DNA of 28,343 nucleotides from Planctomycetaceae bacterium (GTDB lineage Bacteria; Planctomycetota; Planctomycetia; Pirellulales; Thermoguttaceae): the NCBI GenBank assembly GCA_003509805.1, contig DOMV01000308.1, positions 2,601 to 30,943 on the forward strand, given 5' to 3'. The translations under genes and the position numbers were made by a program. The notes under the pieces were generated by a model. The model was not told where the DNA came from, searched no databases, and worked only from the letters and a program-made list of their open reading frames with translations. This document shows positions 14,235-21,983 of the stretch, piece by piece; the first letter of the stretch is position 1, and every line of letters starts with the position of its first letter.

Positions 14235-15350
14235 ATGCGTCGTCGTAAACGTTCGGCAGGCAATATGGAAGAGGGCCAGGATTCCTTCCTGGACGTGATC
14301 TCCAACATGGTCGGGATATTGATTATCCTTGTCATGATCGCCGGGGTCCGCGCGTCGTATTCGGACCCGGAACCCGGAACGAACGAAGATCGCCCCGAAG
14401 CTCGCGTGGAAGCGTCCACGGAAACGCCCGGAGAAAACGCGCCGGTTGTTTCTTCCAAAGCGGATCCGGAAATGCTCCGGGAAATCGAGGAGCAATACCG
14501 GCAATTTCTCGATCGCCAGGCAATCAACGCGGGCCTGCGCAGCCGACTCAACGAGACCTCGGCCCTGATGGCGCGAATTCGCGCGAAAATCGCTTCCCAA
14601 GGCCGGGAAGGCGCGGAACTGCTCGATACGATTGCGACGATCAAGGCCGCGATGGAAATTCACGAGGAAGAACTCGACGAGGCGGAGAGGGAAATGTTCC
14701 GTCTCAAAACGCAATTGGCGACCGTCGACGTGAAGCTCGAAGCGATTGATCGGCAACGGCAATGGCTCGACGAACACCGCCCGACGGCGACCGTCCTGGA
14801 AAACCGGCCGACTCCGCTCGGTCGTACCGTCGAGGGAAAAGAGGTTCATTTCCGTTTACTTGCCGGACGCCTCAGTTATGTGCCGTTCGACTCGCTTTTC
14901 GAGAAGATGAAAGCCGATGTCGGGCTGCGCAAGAACGATTTTTTCAAGCAATCCGTTTCAACCGGCACAGTCGGTCCGCTCGACGGATACCGGCTTCGCT
15001 ACCGAGTGGTCTCCTTCGACGTCCTGGGCCCGGAAGGGACGGGCAGACGGATGGAACTCGATTGTTTCGAATTGATCGCCGTCGGCGAGAATCCCGACGG
15101 TTCCGGTTCCCGCCTCGGGGAAACGACGGACGAGGCGCTCCGGGAAAATTCCGACCTGATGCGCCGGCTTTCCCGGTACATGCAGGATCTCTACACGATT
15201 ACCGTTTGGGTTTATCCCGATTCTTTCGAGGATTTTCAACGGCTCAAACACTATCTCTACCAGCGGGGATACAAGGTGGCCGCCCGGCCGTTGGAATTGG
15301 GACAGCCGATCAGCGCTTCCCCCAACGGCACGAAATCCACGGCCCAATAG
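14235..15350 (+). CDS. ExbD/TolR-like partner 2, with helix Asp
   Basis: The 371-residue protein starts MRRRKRSAGNMEEGQ, then one helix (DSFLDVISNMVGILIILVMI, 16-35) in which Asp20 occupies the place of the proton-carrying Asp of ExbD, TolR and MotB. Residues 75-170 form a coiled coil. A middle segment (PLGRTVEGKEVHFRLLAGRL, about 195-214) parallels the compact segment of partner 1. The C-terminus (ITVWVYPDSFEDFQRLKHYL) has the ExbD-like strand-helix pattern and ends SPNGTKSTAQ. It lies 56 bp after partner 1 with no Shine-Dalgarno. Predicted role: the ion-coupled B-subunit of a stator built with the channel protein at 10580. Family similarity supports the topology; the physiological role is unknown. 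Confidence 0.82.
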   Translation: MRRRKRSAGNMEEGQDSFLDVISNMVGILIILVMIAGVRASYSDPEPGTNEDRPEARVEASTETPGENAPVVSSKADPEMLREIEEQYRQFLDRQAINAGLRSRLNETSALMARIRAKIASQGREGAELLDTIATIKAAMEIHEEELDEAEREMFRLKTQLATVDVKLEAIDRQRQWLDEHRPTATVLENRPTPLGRTVEGKEVHFRLLAGRLSYVPFDSLFEKMKADVGLRKNDFFKQSVSTGTVGPLDGYRLRYRVVSFDVLGPEGTGRRMELDCFELIAVGENPDGSGSRLGETTDEALRENSDLMRRLSRYMQDLYTITVWVYPDSFEDFQRLKHYLYQRGYKVAARPLELGQPISASPNGTKSTAQ

Positions 15351-15730
15351 GGAGCGTATAGAGGGGGCGTGTAAGAACTTGATTGGGGCGAGGTTAAAGC
15401 AGACGGGGGCGCGGTGGTGCGAATCTCGAATCGGCCGAATGGGCGTGATCTGTTCGCTTTTTACGGCGACCAATGGAAAGATTACTGGAATCAGGCAAAA
15501 GGACCGCCCACAAAACTTCCGCGCACCCGGTCGACACGCTTTTTCCCCCGTTTTATTGCGTCGTTTTCTTCGTCTGATATAATGAAACCCCACGTAGTGA
15601 AATTTGTTATACCGAAGCCGGTTAAGTTTTCCGCTCAACCGCCTGTTTACGCCTGTCTACTCTCCGAGAAAACCGGCTTCTCGAAAGTCGGCTTCGGGAA
15701 AGTTCAATTGTTTTCAGTATAACACGTATA
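15351..15730 (+). other. 380-bp gap with promoter and repeat before thiS
   Basis: The first 200 bp hold nothing I recognise. A possible promoter TTGCGT-N16-TATAAT with an extended TGA before the -10 lies at 15556-15583. It is followed by an ATG (15582) opening a 46-codon frame that runs through the dispersed repeat and stops at 15722, eight bases before thiS. I do not think that frame is a gene, because its second half is repeat DNA also found upstream of other genes. Confidence 0.5.
15610..15723 (+). repeat. Dispersed palindromic element, copy D, before thiS
   Basis: The element starts TACCGAAGCCGG and ends with the start-proximal module (CGGCTTCGGGAAAGTTCAA to CAGTATAAC). CCGAAGCCG (15612-15620) is the exact inverse of CGGCTTCGG (15689-15697). 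A second, longer inverted pair is GAAGCCGGTT (15615-15624) and AACCGGCTTC (15671-15680). It matches copy C over most of its length. The TATAAC box is seven bases before the thiS ATG, the right distance for a leaderless transcript. Confidence 0.75.
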
Positions 15731-15931
15731 ATGCGATTGATAATCAACGATGAGCCGACAACGTTTGCGGAAGGAACGTCGGTTGCGCAGCTTTTGGATC
15801 AATTGGGATTGGGTGACACCTTCGTCGCGGTCGAACGGAACCGGCATATCGTTCCCTTTGCCGCCTTTTCCTCGACGCCGCTTGAGGAAGGTGACCGGCT
15901 CGAAATCGTCACGCTGGTCGGCGGCGGCTGA
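15731..15931 (+). CDS. thiS: Sulfur carrier protein ThiS
   Basis: The 66-residue ubiquitin-like protein ends in the essential Gly-Gly (VTLVGGG), whose C-terminal carboxylate is adenylated and thiolated to donate sulfur for the thiazole of thiamine. MRLIINDEPTTFAEGTSVAQLLDQLGL and FVAVERNRHIVP are typical of ThiS. It ends in three glycines rather than two, which is not rare. Partners ThiF, ThiG and ThiH are not in the window, so the gene is isolated between the stator operon and a convergent DUF58 gene 27 bp away. It has no Shine-Dalgarno and starts right after the repeat module. Confidence 0.92.
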   Translation: MRLIINDEPTTFAEGTSVAQLLDQLGLGDTFVAVERNRHIVPFAAFSSTPLEEGDRLEIVTLVGGG

Positions 15932-15958
15932 GATCGGCGACAAAAACGGCGGTTCCGG

Positions 15959-17173
15959 TTATTCCGGTTCTTCCGTCGTGAAGAACTCATCGATCGCCTT
16001 GTCGGAGGTGTCGATGACCCGGATGCGCGAGGCAAACGCGCGAAATCGCGGATCGGCCGCCAGTGATTTGAGCCGCGGGGAATCGGGAATATCGCACGGT
16101 CGCGTCGTCACGAGAAAGATATCGCCCCGCGAATCGATCCGCCCGACGGCCCGCAGCAGTATTTCGGCAAGCCGGTCTTCCCGGGACGGTTCCAGCGTCG
16201 CAAGCGTTTCGAACATCGTGTCGATGAGCGGCGTACACGTCGGGCCGCTCAACAGATCGCTCCGGTCGCCGTGAAAGCCGAGGGTCAGGTTCGTCGCCGT
16301 CTGCCGGGCCATTTCGCTCAAAAGGGTCGCGGTCAGGCTGACCGCCAACTCGATATTTTCACGTTGCGGAAGCGTCGGCGGCTCCGGTTCGTATAAATCA
16401 AGCAAGACCGTCGCATCGTGGTTTTGATGTTGTTCGAATTGCCGGATGACCGGCGAACGATGCCGGGCGGAAGCACGCCAATGAATCCACCGCCTCAGAT
16501 CGCCGTGACGCCAATCGCGTAATCCGAGGAATTCCCCTCCGGAACGGCTCGGTTGAAACCGGCGCCGATGCCGGCTCTCCATCGCTTCGTGCCGCCGGGC
16601 CATCCATCGTGTGCTGAGTTTCCCAAGCCGGGGAAAAACCGTCAAATCAACCGTTTTGTCCGCACTGTTTTCAGCCGCCGCGCCGAATCCAGACAGGTTG
16701 CGGCGCGTCCGGAAAAGCCCGAACGGAAACCGGGTGGAAACCGTGACCGGGCCGATCCGGTATTTGCCGCGCTGCGGAAGGATGCCGGCATAGGTTTTTT
16801 TACGTCGTTCACCCGGGCGGAGATATTCGAAATAGACGGCGGGCCGCATCGGAAGCGAAGGACGTTCGCCGTCGCGGAGAAAGACGAGCGTATCTTCGAC
16901 GACGAGCGACCAGAGGCCGTAGCGAGAACCGGTATTGATCAGCTCGAACGAGACGATGAACATTTTTCCCGCATGTACGGAACGCGGGATGCCGCGTCGA
17001 ATATCCGCGCACTGGAGCTCACGCCGCCCGAGTCTCCAAGCGATTATCATGGGGCAACACAGGAACGAGGCCAACAGCAGGAGCAGGTTGACTTCCCGAA
17101 GCGCCGCCCCGGCGAAAATCAGTACGACCGTAGCGAGGTAGAGAATCCCTTCGCGGGTAAAGGTGGTTTTCAT
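15959..17173 (-). CDS. DUF58 domain protein
   Basis: This 404-residue protein has two N-terminal hydrophobic helices (ILYLATVVLIFAGAALREV and LLLLLASFLCCPMIIAW, within residues 10-46) and a soluble part carrying the DUF58 signature GGEFLGLRDWRHGDLRRWIH followed by WRASAR (about residues 224-249). A von Willebrand A-like fold (DATVLLDLYEPE) follows. DUF58 proteins are usually encoded with MoxR ATPases and are thought to act in assembly or quality control of envelope or cofactor proteins. Here moxR lies 14 bp upstream on the same strand, so the pair is an operon. The further transglutaminase or BatA-type partners often seen are absent; thiS is convergent. Confidence 0.92.
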   Translation of the reverse strand: MKTTFTREGILYLATVVLIFAGAALREVNLLLLLASFLCCPMIIAWRLGRRELQCADIRRGIPRSVHAGKMFIVSFELINTGSRYGLWSLVVEDTLVFLRDGERPSLPMRPAVYFEYLRPGERRKKTYAGILPQRGKYRIGPVTVSTRFPFGLFRTRRNLSGFGAAAENSADKTVDLTVFPRLGKLSTRWMARRHEAMESRHRRRFQPSRSGGEFLGLRDWRHGDLRRWIHWRASARHRSPVIRQFEQHQNHDATVLLDLYEPEPPTLPQRENIELAVSLTATLLSEMARQTATNLTLGFHGDRSDLLSGPTCTPLIDTMFETLATLEPSREDRLAEILLRAVGRIDSRGDIFLVTTRPCDIPDSPRLKSLAADPRFRAFASRIRVIDTSDKAIDEFFTTEEPE

Positions 17174-17187
17174 GGAAGGGGTGGCGT

Positions 17188-18123
17188 TTATGCCGGAACA
17201 GGAACCGTGTCGATGATCTGTTCGATCAGCGATTCGACGGTTTGGCGGATATTGCCGTGGCCGTATCCTTTGGGAACGACACGGTGGGAGAGAACCGGGA
17301 CGGCCAGTGTTTTCACATCGTCGGGAACGACGAAATCGCGTCCTTCGATCAGGGCATAGGCGCGAATCGCCCGGCTCAGCGCGATCACGCCCCGGGTGCT
17401 GACGCCGACGAACAGGCTCTCATGCTGCCGGGTCGCCTCGGCAAGGTCGAGGACATACCGATAAATCGTCTCGTCCACGGTCACACGGGCCGCGGCGGCT
17501 TGGATCCGGAGAATCTGCTCGCTGTCGACGACCGGCCCGAGCGAATCGATCGGCCGGGAAAGCTGATGGGAATGAAGCACCTCCATTTCCGCTTTCCTGT
17601 CCGGATAGCCGATCGACACGCGGAGCAGGAACCGGTCGAGCTGGCTTTCGGGAAGCGGATAGGTACCCTCGAATTCCATCGGGTTCTCGGTCGCGACGAC
17701 CATGAACGGCTTCGGGAGCGGCATCGTTTTGCCGTCGATCGAGACCTGGCCCTCGTTCATCGCTTCGAGCATGGCGCTTTGCGTCCGGGGAGTCGTCCGG
17801 TTGATTTCATCAGCCAGGAGGATATTCGTGAAGATCGGCCCCGGGGCGAACCGGAATTCCCGCTGCTTTTCGTCGAAATAGCTGCTGCCCGTAATATCCG
17901 CCGGGAGCAGGTCGGGCGTGAACTGGACACGGTGAAACGAGCCGGACACACTCCGGGCGATCGCGTGGGCCAAGAGGGTCTTGCCGACGCCGGGGATGTC
18001 TTCCAGTAAGAGGTGCTCGCCGGCAAACAGGGCCGTCAACGCGAAACGGACCGCCTCCGTCTTGCCGAAAACGACTTTTTCAATATTGGTGCGAAGGTCA
18101 CGGATCAGGTTGGAAACGGGCAT
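17188..18123 (-). CDS. moxR: MoxR-family AAA+ ATPase
   Basis: The 311-residue ATPase has Walker A DIPGVGKTLLAHAIA, the MoxR block VQFTPDLLPADITGS, Walker B ILLADEINR, sensor 1 VVATENP, and the LPESQLDRFL arginine finger region. MoxR proteins act as chaperone-like ATPases with DUF58/vWA partners, and the DUF58 gene follows directly. The frame extends upstream to 18201 but the family starts at MPVSNLIRDLR; the ATG at 18123 leaves about 90 bases of leader after a good promoter at 18219-18247. The ATG is preceded by GATT and lacks a Shine-Dalgarno. Confidence 0.95.
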   Translation of the reverse strand: MPVSNLIRDLRTNIEKVVFGKTEAVRFALTALFAGEHLLLEDIPGVGKTLLAHAIARSVSGSFHRVQFTPDLLPADITGSSYFDEKQREFRFAPGPIFTNILLADEINRTTPRTQSAMLEAMNEGQVSIDGKTMPLPKPFMVVATENPMEFEGTYPLPESQLDRFLLRVSIGYPDRKAEMEVLHSHQLSRPIDSLGPVVDSEQILRIQAAAARVTVDETIYRYVLDLAEATRQHESLFVGVSTRGVIALSRAIRAYALIEGRDFVVPDDVKTLAVPVLSHRVVPKGYGHGNIRQTVESLIEQIIDTVPVPA

Positions 18124-18218
18124 AATCGTTTGCGGTACTGAAAACCAACGGGATGTCCCGGCTACGTGGTGATTCCGGAAAACCCGAACGGGGTCGGCCA
18201 ATGCGGCGACAAAGCGTC

Positions 18219-18247
18219 AGTATACCTTACGGAAAGCGATTTCTCAA
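18219..18247 (-). promoter_or_regulatory. Sigma-70-type promoter for moxR-DUF58
   Basis: On the minus strand TTGAGA (18247-18242), a 17-bp spacer and TATACT (18224-18219) form a near-consensus promoter. It lies about 95 bp upstream of the moxR start and points at it. Confidence 0.75.
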
Positions 18248-18327
18248 TCGCCGACCGGATTTTCCCGCTGGATGCGGGGTGCGGTCGTGTTTTCCGGTCA
18301 ATTCGTCCATTCCAACGCGAATCGTGG

Positions 18328-18744
18328 TCATTTTCCGACGCGATCCACTTTGAAGTCGAAACGATGCACTTTGCCGTCGACTTCGAATTCGAGGTCCGTG
18401 GTATCGGCGCTGTCATAGCGCGCATCAATTAGGGGCGTATAAAAGGAATTGCCGTTGCCGTCCGACGTCACCAATTCCGCGCCTACGAGATAAACTTTGT
18501 ACTTGCCGGGCGGCAATCCGTCGTTCCTGCCCGTGGAACTGACCTGGTAGGTTCCATCCTCCTTCAAGTACCCGCGCGCAAGAAACCCGGGCGCCGCGAA
18601 GCAGACGGTTCCATTGGGCAATGGATCGCCGGTGTCGGCAAAGGTGACCTTGCCTGTCAACGGCACTTTGTTGCTGCAACCGATCAAGGTCAACAGCGCC
18701 AATATCACGCAGCCCATAAGGCATTTTTGTCTATCTAACTTCAT
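18328..18744 (-). CDS. Small lipoprotein with carboxypeptidase-regulatory-like domain
   Basis: The 138-residue protein begins with a lipoprotein signal (MKLDRQKCLMGCVILALLTL, then IGC), with the likely lipidated cysteine at residue 23. A single beta-sandwich domain follows: VPLTGKVTFADTGDPLPNGTVCFA, then GYLKEDGTYQVSSTG and LPPGKYKVYL. This is the pattern of the small planctomycete lipoproteins often found downstream of DUF1559 genes, and that is its place here. It is anchored in the membrane and has no known enzymatic role. The frame opens at 19017 but that part is repeat DNA, so the start with the signal peptide was chosen. It is the last gene of the sigma-FecR-DUF1559 run but is 276 bp from DUF1559 and may have its own promoter. 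Confidence 0.88.
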   Translation of the reverse strand: MKLDRQKCLMGCVILALLTLIGCSNKVPLTGKVTFADTGDPLPNGTVCFAAPGFLARGYLKEDGTYQVSSTGRNDGLPPGKYKVYLVGAELVTSDGNGNSFYTPLIDARYDSADTTDLEFEVDGKVHRFDFKVDRVGK

Positions 18745-18765
18745 AAACGTCGTTCTTTCGTTGTT

Positions 18766-18917
18766 ATACCGTAAACGGCATGATAATCCTCCCGCGAACA
18801 ATCGCCCGCCGCTCGAACGATCCGCGTAAATACTTATATCAACAAAAGTTGCGGGCAAGTGAGTGCGGAAGGCGGACTTGACCAAAAGTCCGCTGTCATC
18901 GCGATTCCAGTACATAC
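18766..18917 (-). repeat. Dispersed intergenic repeat R1, copy 2
   Basis: Read on the minus strand it begins GTATGTACTGGAATCGCGATG and ends CCGTTTACGGTAT, matching 535-717 in order. It occupies the leader between the start-proximal module at 18911-18945 and the lipoprotein start at 18744. Confidence 0.75.
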
Positions 18918-18980
18918 CGGCAATCCTTGAAAGGTCCCGAAGCCGGCTTTCCGTATACTTGCCCGCCACCGGCTTCGGTA
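18911..18980 (-). repeat. Dispersed palindromic element, copy E
   Basis: CCGAAGCCGG (18937-18946) and CCGGCTTCGG (18969-18978) form a perfect 10-bp inverted repeat around 22 bases. On the minus strand the element starts TACCGAAGCCGG and ends with the start-proximal module (CGGCTTCGGGACCTTTCAA to GGTATGTA), running straight into R1 copy 2. It is a short version of copies C and D. Confidence 0.75.
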
Positions 18981-19020
18981 TAAGAATTCTGGCCCTTTGA
19001 TCCCGGCGCCTCGTCACGGG

Positions 19021-20220
19021 TCAAAAACTCGTGGTGTTGCCATCGTTCACGCAGGAAAGATAGAGCAGGACACGCGGTTCCGTCGTGACGGGAAAAGGCC
19101 GAACGGATCCGTCTCCCAAGGCGAAGATGCAGACGCCGGGATGGTAACTGCCAAACGGCAATGATTCGAGTCCCGTGGTGGAATCGATAAAATCATTGGG
19201 ACCGGTCGCCAAGGGCAGTCCGTTGGAGAATTCAGTATTGCGTCCGTCACGAACGCCTTTGAGCCAGATTCCCGCGATGTGGCCAAACAGAAACTCATTG
19301 CTGCAATCCGCTTTATGGGCATATCTTGTCGGTTGTCCGGCATAGGTGCCATCCGTATAACAGACGCCCAGCACGTCGACGGGAATGTGTTTCTCGCCGA
19401 AAATGATTTGATTCGTACTGCCGTCGCTCCACCAGGCCATCTCGTCGCGCGGCGTCCAAACGGCGATTTGCGCGTTGGCATCCTTGATATACTTGTTGTT
19501 GTCCGATTTGGCGACCGCAGTATAGGCGTCGGTGTAGGTAATCATCCCAATACGGAACGGGCCGTCGACGTTCTGGTAACCGTACCGGTGAGACGACCAA
19601 TTACTGGTCTTGTTGTCCGTTTCATATCGAGCCGGTGCATAACCGAGGATTTCGGTGGTTCCTTCTTTGGCGGTCATAACGACCGCATAGTCTCCTCGCG
19701 GGCCGGAAGGTCCCCGTCCTTGAGCACCGCCTTGATCAATGCCGAGAGCGTATGCGTCACGCTGCCGGGAAGGACAAATCATCATGGGCAACCCGGTCCT
19801 ATCCGTGCGCGTCACACCGTTGATCGTCTGGGTCAGGTTACGATACCAATCAATCAAATTGCCGTCCATCGTACTGCGAGGCGAGAGTGAAGCGATCCTG
19901 TCGTACTGGGGCGTCTGTTCGATGTAGGGGTAAAGCAGGACGAACAACGACGGTTTCCCGTAACCGAGATGGGCCGGGGGCAACCCCCGCTGGGCGTCGT
20001 GAAAATTGTGAACGCCCGTCCCGAGTTGTTTGTTATGATTGGTACACTGCATTCTCCGGGCCGCTTCCCGGGCCGATTGAACGGCCGGTAAAAGCAGGGC
20101 GACCAGAGTACCGATGATGGCGATGACGACGAGAAGCTCGACGAGCGTAAACGCGCTCCCGCGAAATCCCCTATACCGCCCCCCCCCCTTCGTTTGACAT
20201 GCCGTTTGTTTGTTCTTCAT
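19021..20220 (-). CDS. DUF1559 pseudopilin-like protein
   Basis: The 399-residue protein starts with a basic leader and a type IV pilin-like cleavage and helix motif (FTLVELLVVIAIIGTLVALL, residues 24-43, then LPAVQSAREAARRMQC). It ends with the H-x9-DG motif (HPGVCIFALGDGSV). These are the two signatures of the planctomycete DUF1559 family, which is highly expanded in that phylum; its role is unknown beyond secretion through a pseudopilin-like route. An AGGAGG (20231-20226), five bases before the ATG at 20220, decides the start over the upstream in-frame ATG at 20268. That good Shine-Dalgarno is unusual in this window. It follows FecR/LamG by 35 bp and probably shares its transcript. Confidence 0.94.
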   Translation of the reverse strand: MKNKQTACQTKGGGRYRGFRGSAFTLVELLVVIAIIGTLVALLLPAVQSAREAARRMQCTNHNKQLGTGVHNFHDAQRGLPPAHLGYGKPSLFVLLYPYIEQTPQYDRIASLSPRSTMDGNLIDWYRNLTQTINGVTRTDRTGLPMMICPSRQRDAYALGIDQGGAQGRGPSGPRGDYAVVMTAKEGTTEILGYAPARYETDNKTSNWSSHRYGYQNVDGPFRIGMITYTDAYTAVAKSDNNKYIKDANAQIAVWTPRDEMAWWSDGSTNQIIFGEKHIPVDVLGVCYTDGTYAGQPTRYAHKADCSNEFLFGHIAGIWLKGVRDGRNTEFSNGLPLATGPNDFIDSTTGLESLPFGSYHPGVCIFALGDGSVRPFPVTTEPRVLLYLSCVNDGNTTSF

Positions 20221-20255
20221 TTTTTCCTCCTTTTGTTGGTCAGGGTTGGAAATGT

Positions 20256-21983
20256 TTAAGGGAAACAAGATAAGTTCTTGATTTCAGAAGGTTTCAGCGC
20301 TTTGCTGAACAAGGCGATATCGTCGATCGCCCCGTCCAAACAACGGAGCGTCGGGCTGTGTTCATTCCGGGTCCAGTTGCCGATTTCCATGCCCGACAAA
20401 CGGAAACGGAAAGGCGCTTGCAGCCTGTTGCGTCCGACGACTTCTCCGTCGAGATAATGGGTAACCGTCCCGTTTTCCCCATCCAGCACGACGGCCAAAT
20501 GAATCCATGTTCCGCACAGTCCCGGTGTCAGAACGATATCGGAGTGAAGATTCAGGGCCGATTGCATTTCCCCGCGTCCGAGAAGAATCTGGAGAATCCC
20601 TTCCCGACCGACCTGCCACTGAACGGCTCCCGCGCCGAAATCGCTGCATGTAAAGAGCGTTTGCGCCATTCGCGCCAGGCTGTCGACCCGCACCGTCGCC
20701 ATCAACGTCAGCGAGTCCGTTTCCACGAAGCCGGGATAATAGACGACATCCCGGTGTTTCGCGAAAGCAATCGCCGTCGCAAGAGGATTTTTTCCCGGCT
20801 CACGGGAACACCCGAAAATTTCCTGGCGAAACCGTCCGGGCGCGTTTTTTTCAAAATCGAGATGAAACACGACGGAGGGGTCCCGACGGATGCGGTCGGC
20901 GATGCGTTGGTCCCGTTGGATTTCCCGCTGCTGCGCAACATCGGCACGCCTTCTCATTTCCTCCGGTTCGACGTACAGCGACAAATCGGCCGGCAGGCGG
21001 CTGAGTTTACCCTCGTCGTTGATCCGCGCGCCCAGCCCGGTCGAGAAAACCAACGGCTCTTTCGATTGCCCGTTGGCCTCGACCTGGCCCCGGACGACGT
21101 GCAACTCGCTCTGGTTCCGCGCGACATCGACCACGAAAGCCGTCCCCAAATCGCAGAGCGACATCGTCGGCGTCGTGACTTCGAAGCCCGTCGCTTCCGG
21201 GGGAACGAAAATGCTCAATCGTCCCCGGGAACAGAAAAGATTCATGCTCGAAATCAACTGAAATTCGGCGGGACCTTCCAAAACGACACGGACGTTTTTT
21301 TCCGTGAGCATTTCGATCGTACCGCTCAAAAGAGAGAGCGGCTCATTGGCGACAAGACGGTTCGGGCGCAACGGGGACGCGGGAATTCCGCTGACCGCGT
21401 CGGCCGTCAATTCGATCCGGGCCAAGGCGTGAAACGGCGTTTTTTCCGGCTGAGCCTGCATGTCGCGGCCGAATTCCCAATAGACGGCCGAGACCAGGAG
21501 CAGGAGGCTCAGCGGAAGAATATATTTCAGCGGCAAAAGCGAACGGAGCGGCTCCGCGCGCCATTTTCCCGGGGCAGGGGAATCGGCGAACCCTTGCGGT
21601 GATCCCGAACCGTACAGTGATCCCGAACCGTACAGTGATCCCGAACCGTCAATCGATTCCGCTGTTTGCGCCGCAACAGCGGGATGCCTTCCTTCGGCAA
21701 GGGCTTGACCGTCGGCCCGGGGACGGAAACCGCCGAATTGTTCCGCGAGCGATTTCAGGGACACGGCCGGCGGCGGAATTACAAGCGGTGTTTTTTCGGC
21801 GGCGAAAAAGAAAACCAAGGGGTATTCGACCTGATAATGCTTTCGCGCTTCCTGTTCCCACTGCGGAAAAGCGTCCCAGAGGGCCAGGAGCTCTTCGCCT
21901 TCCCCGGCACTGATCTCCCCGTCGAAAAACCGCTGTAAGAGGTCTTCGGCTCGACCCTTGTCATGGTGGCCCGGATGATTCAT
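20256..21983 (-). CDS. FecR-LamG membrane protein (anti-sigma-like)
   Basis: This 575-residue protein has a cytoplasmic N-terminal part (about 1-150; begins MNHPGHHDKGRAEDLLQRFF, with the DGEISAGEGEELLALW helix seen in planctomycete FecR-type regulators). A linker with a short repeat, one membrane helix (153-169), a FecR domain (about 195-330: LLSGTIEMLTEKNVRVVLEG, VTTPTMSLCDLGTAFVVDV) and a concanavalin A/LamG domain (about 365-565) follow. Its start overlaps the stop of the ECF sigma gene by four bases, so it is probably the partner that holds or signals to that sigma factor. The LamG domain would face outward and could sense a glycan. The signal is not known. Confidence 0.9.
   Translation of the reverse strand: MNHPGHHDKGRAEDLLQRFFDGEISAGEGEELLALWDAFPQWEQEARKHYQVEYPLVFFFAAEKTPLVIPPPAVSLKSLAEQFGGFRPRADGQALAEGRHPAVAAQTAESIDGSGSLYGSGSLYGSGSPQGFADSPAPGKWRAEPLRSLLPLKYILPLSLLLLVSAVYWEFGRDMQAQPEKTPFHALARIELTADAVSGIPASPLRPNRLVANEPLSLLSGTIEMLTEKNVRVVLEGPAEFQLISSMNLFCSRGRLSIFVPPEATGFEVTTPTMSLCDLGTAFVVDVARNQSELHVVRGQVEANGQSKEPLVFSTGLGARINDEGKLSRLPADLSLYVEPEEMRRRADVAQQREIQRDQRIADRIRRDPSVVFHLDFEKNAPGRFRQEIFGCSREPGKNPLATAIAFAKHRDVVYYPGFVETDSLTLMATVRVDSLARMAQTLFTCSDFGAGAVQWQVGREGILQILLGRGEMQSALNLHSDIVLTPGLCGTWIHLAVVLDGENGTVTHYLDGEVVGRNRLQAPFRFRLSGMEIGNWTRNEHSPTLRCLDGAIDDIALFSKALKPSEIKNLSCFP
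21601..21650. repeat. 18-bp in-frame tandem repeat, 2.8 units
   Basis: The unit GATCCCGAACCGTACAGT occurs twice and a third time over 13 bases. On the coding (minus) strand it gives the GSGSLY repeats just before the membrane helix of the FecR protein. Confidence 0.9.

Noticed and set aside
10580..15350. Zorya anti-phage system
   Set aside because: The channel subunit has a long tail like ZorA, but neither partner has an OmpA-like peptidoglycan domain and there are no ZorC, ZorD or ZorE genes.
15582..15722. A 46-codon gene upstream of thiS after a TATAAT box
   Set aside because: Its second half is the dispersed repeat that also occurs before other genes, and the encoded peptide has no recognisable features.
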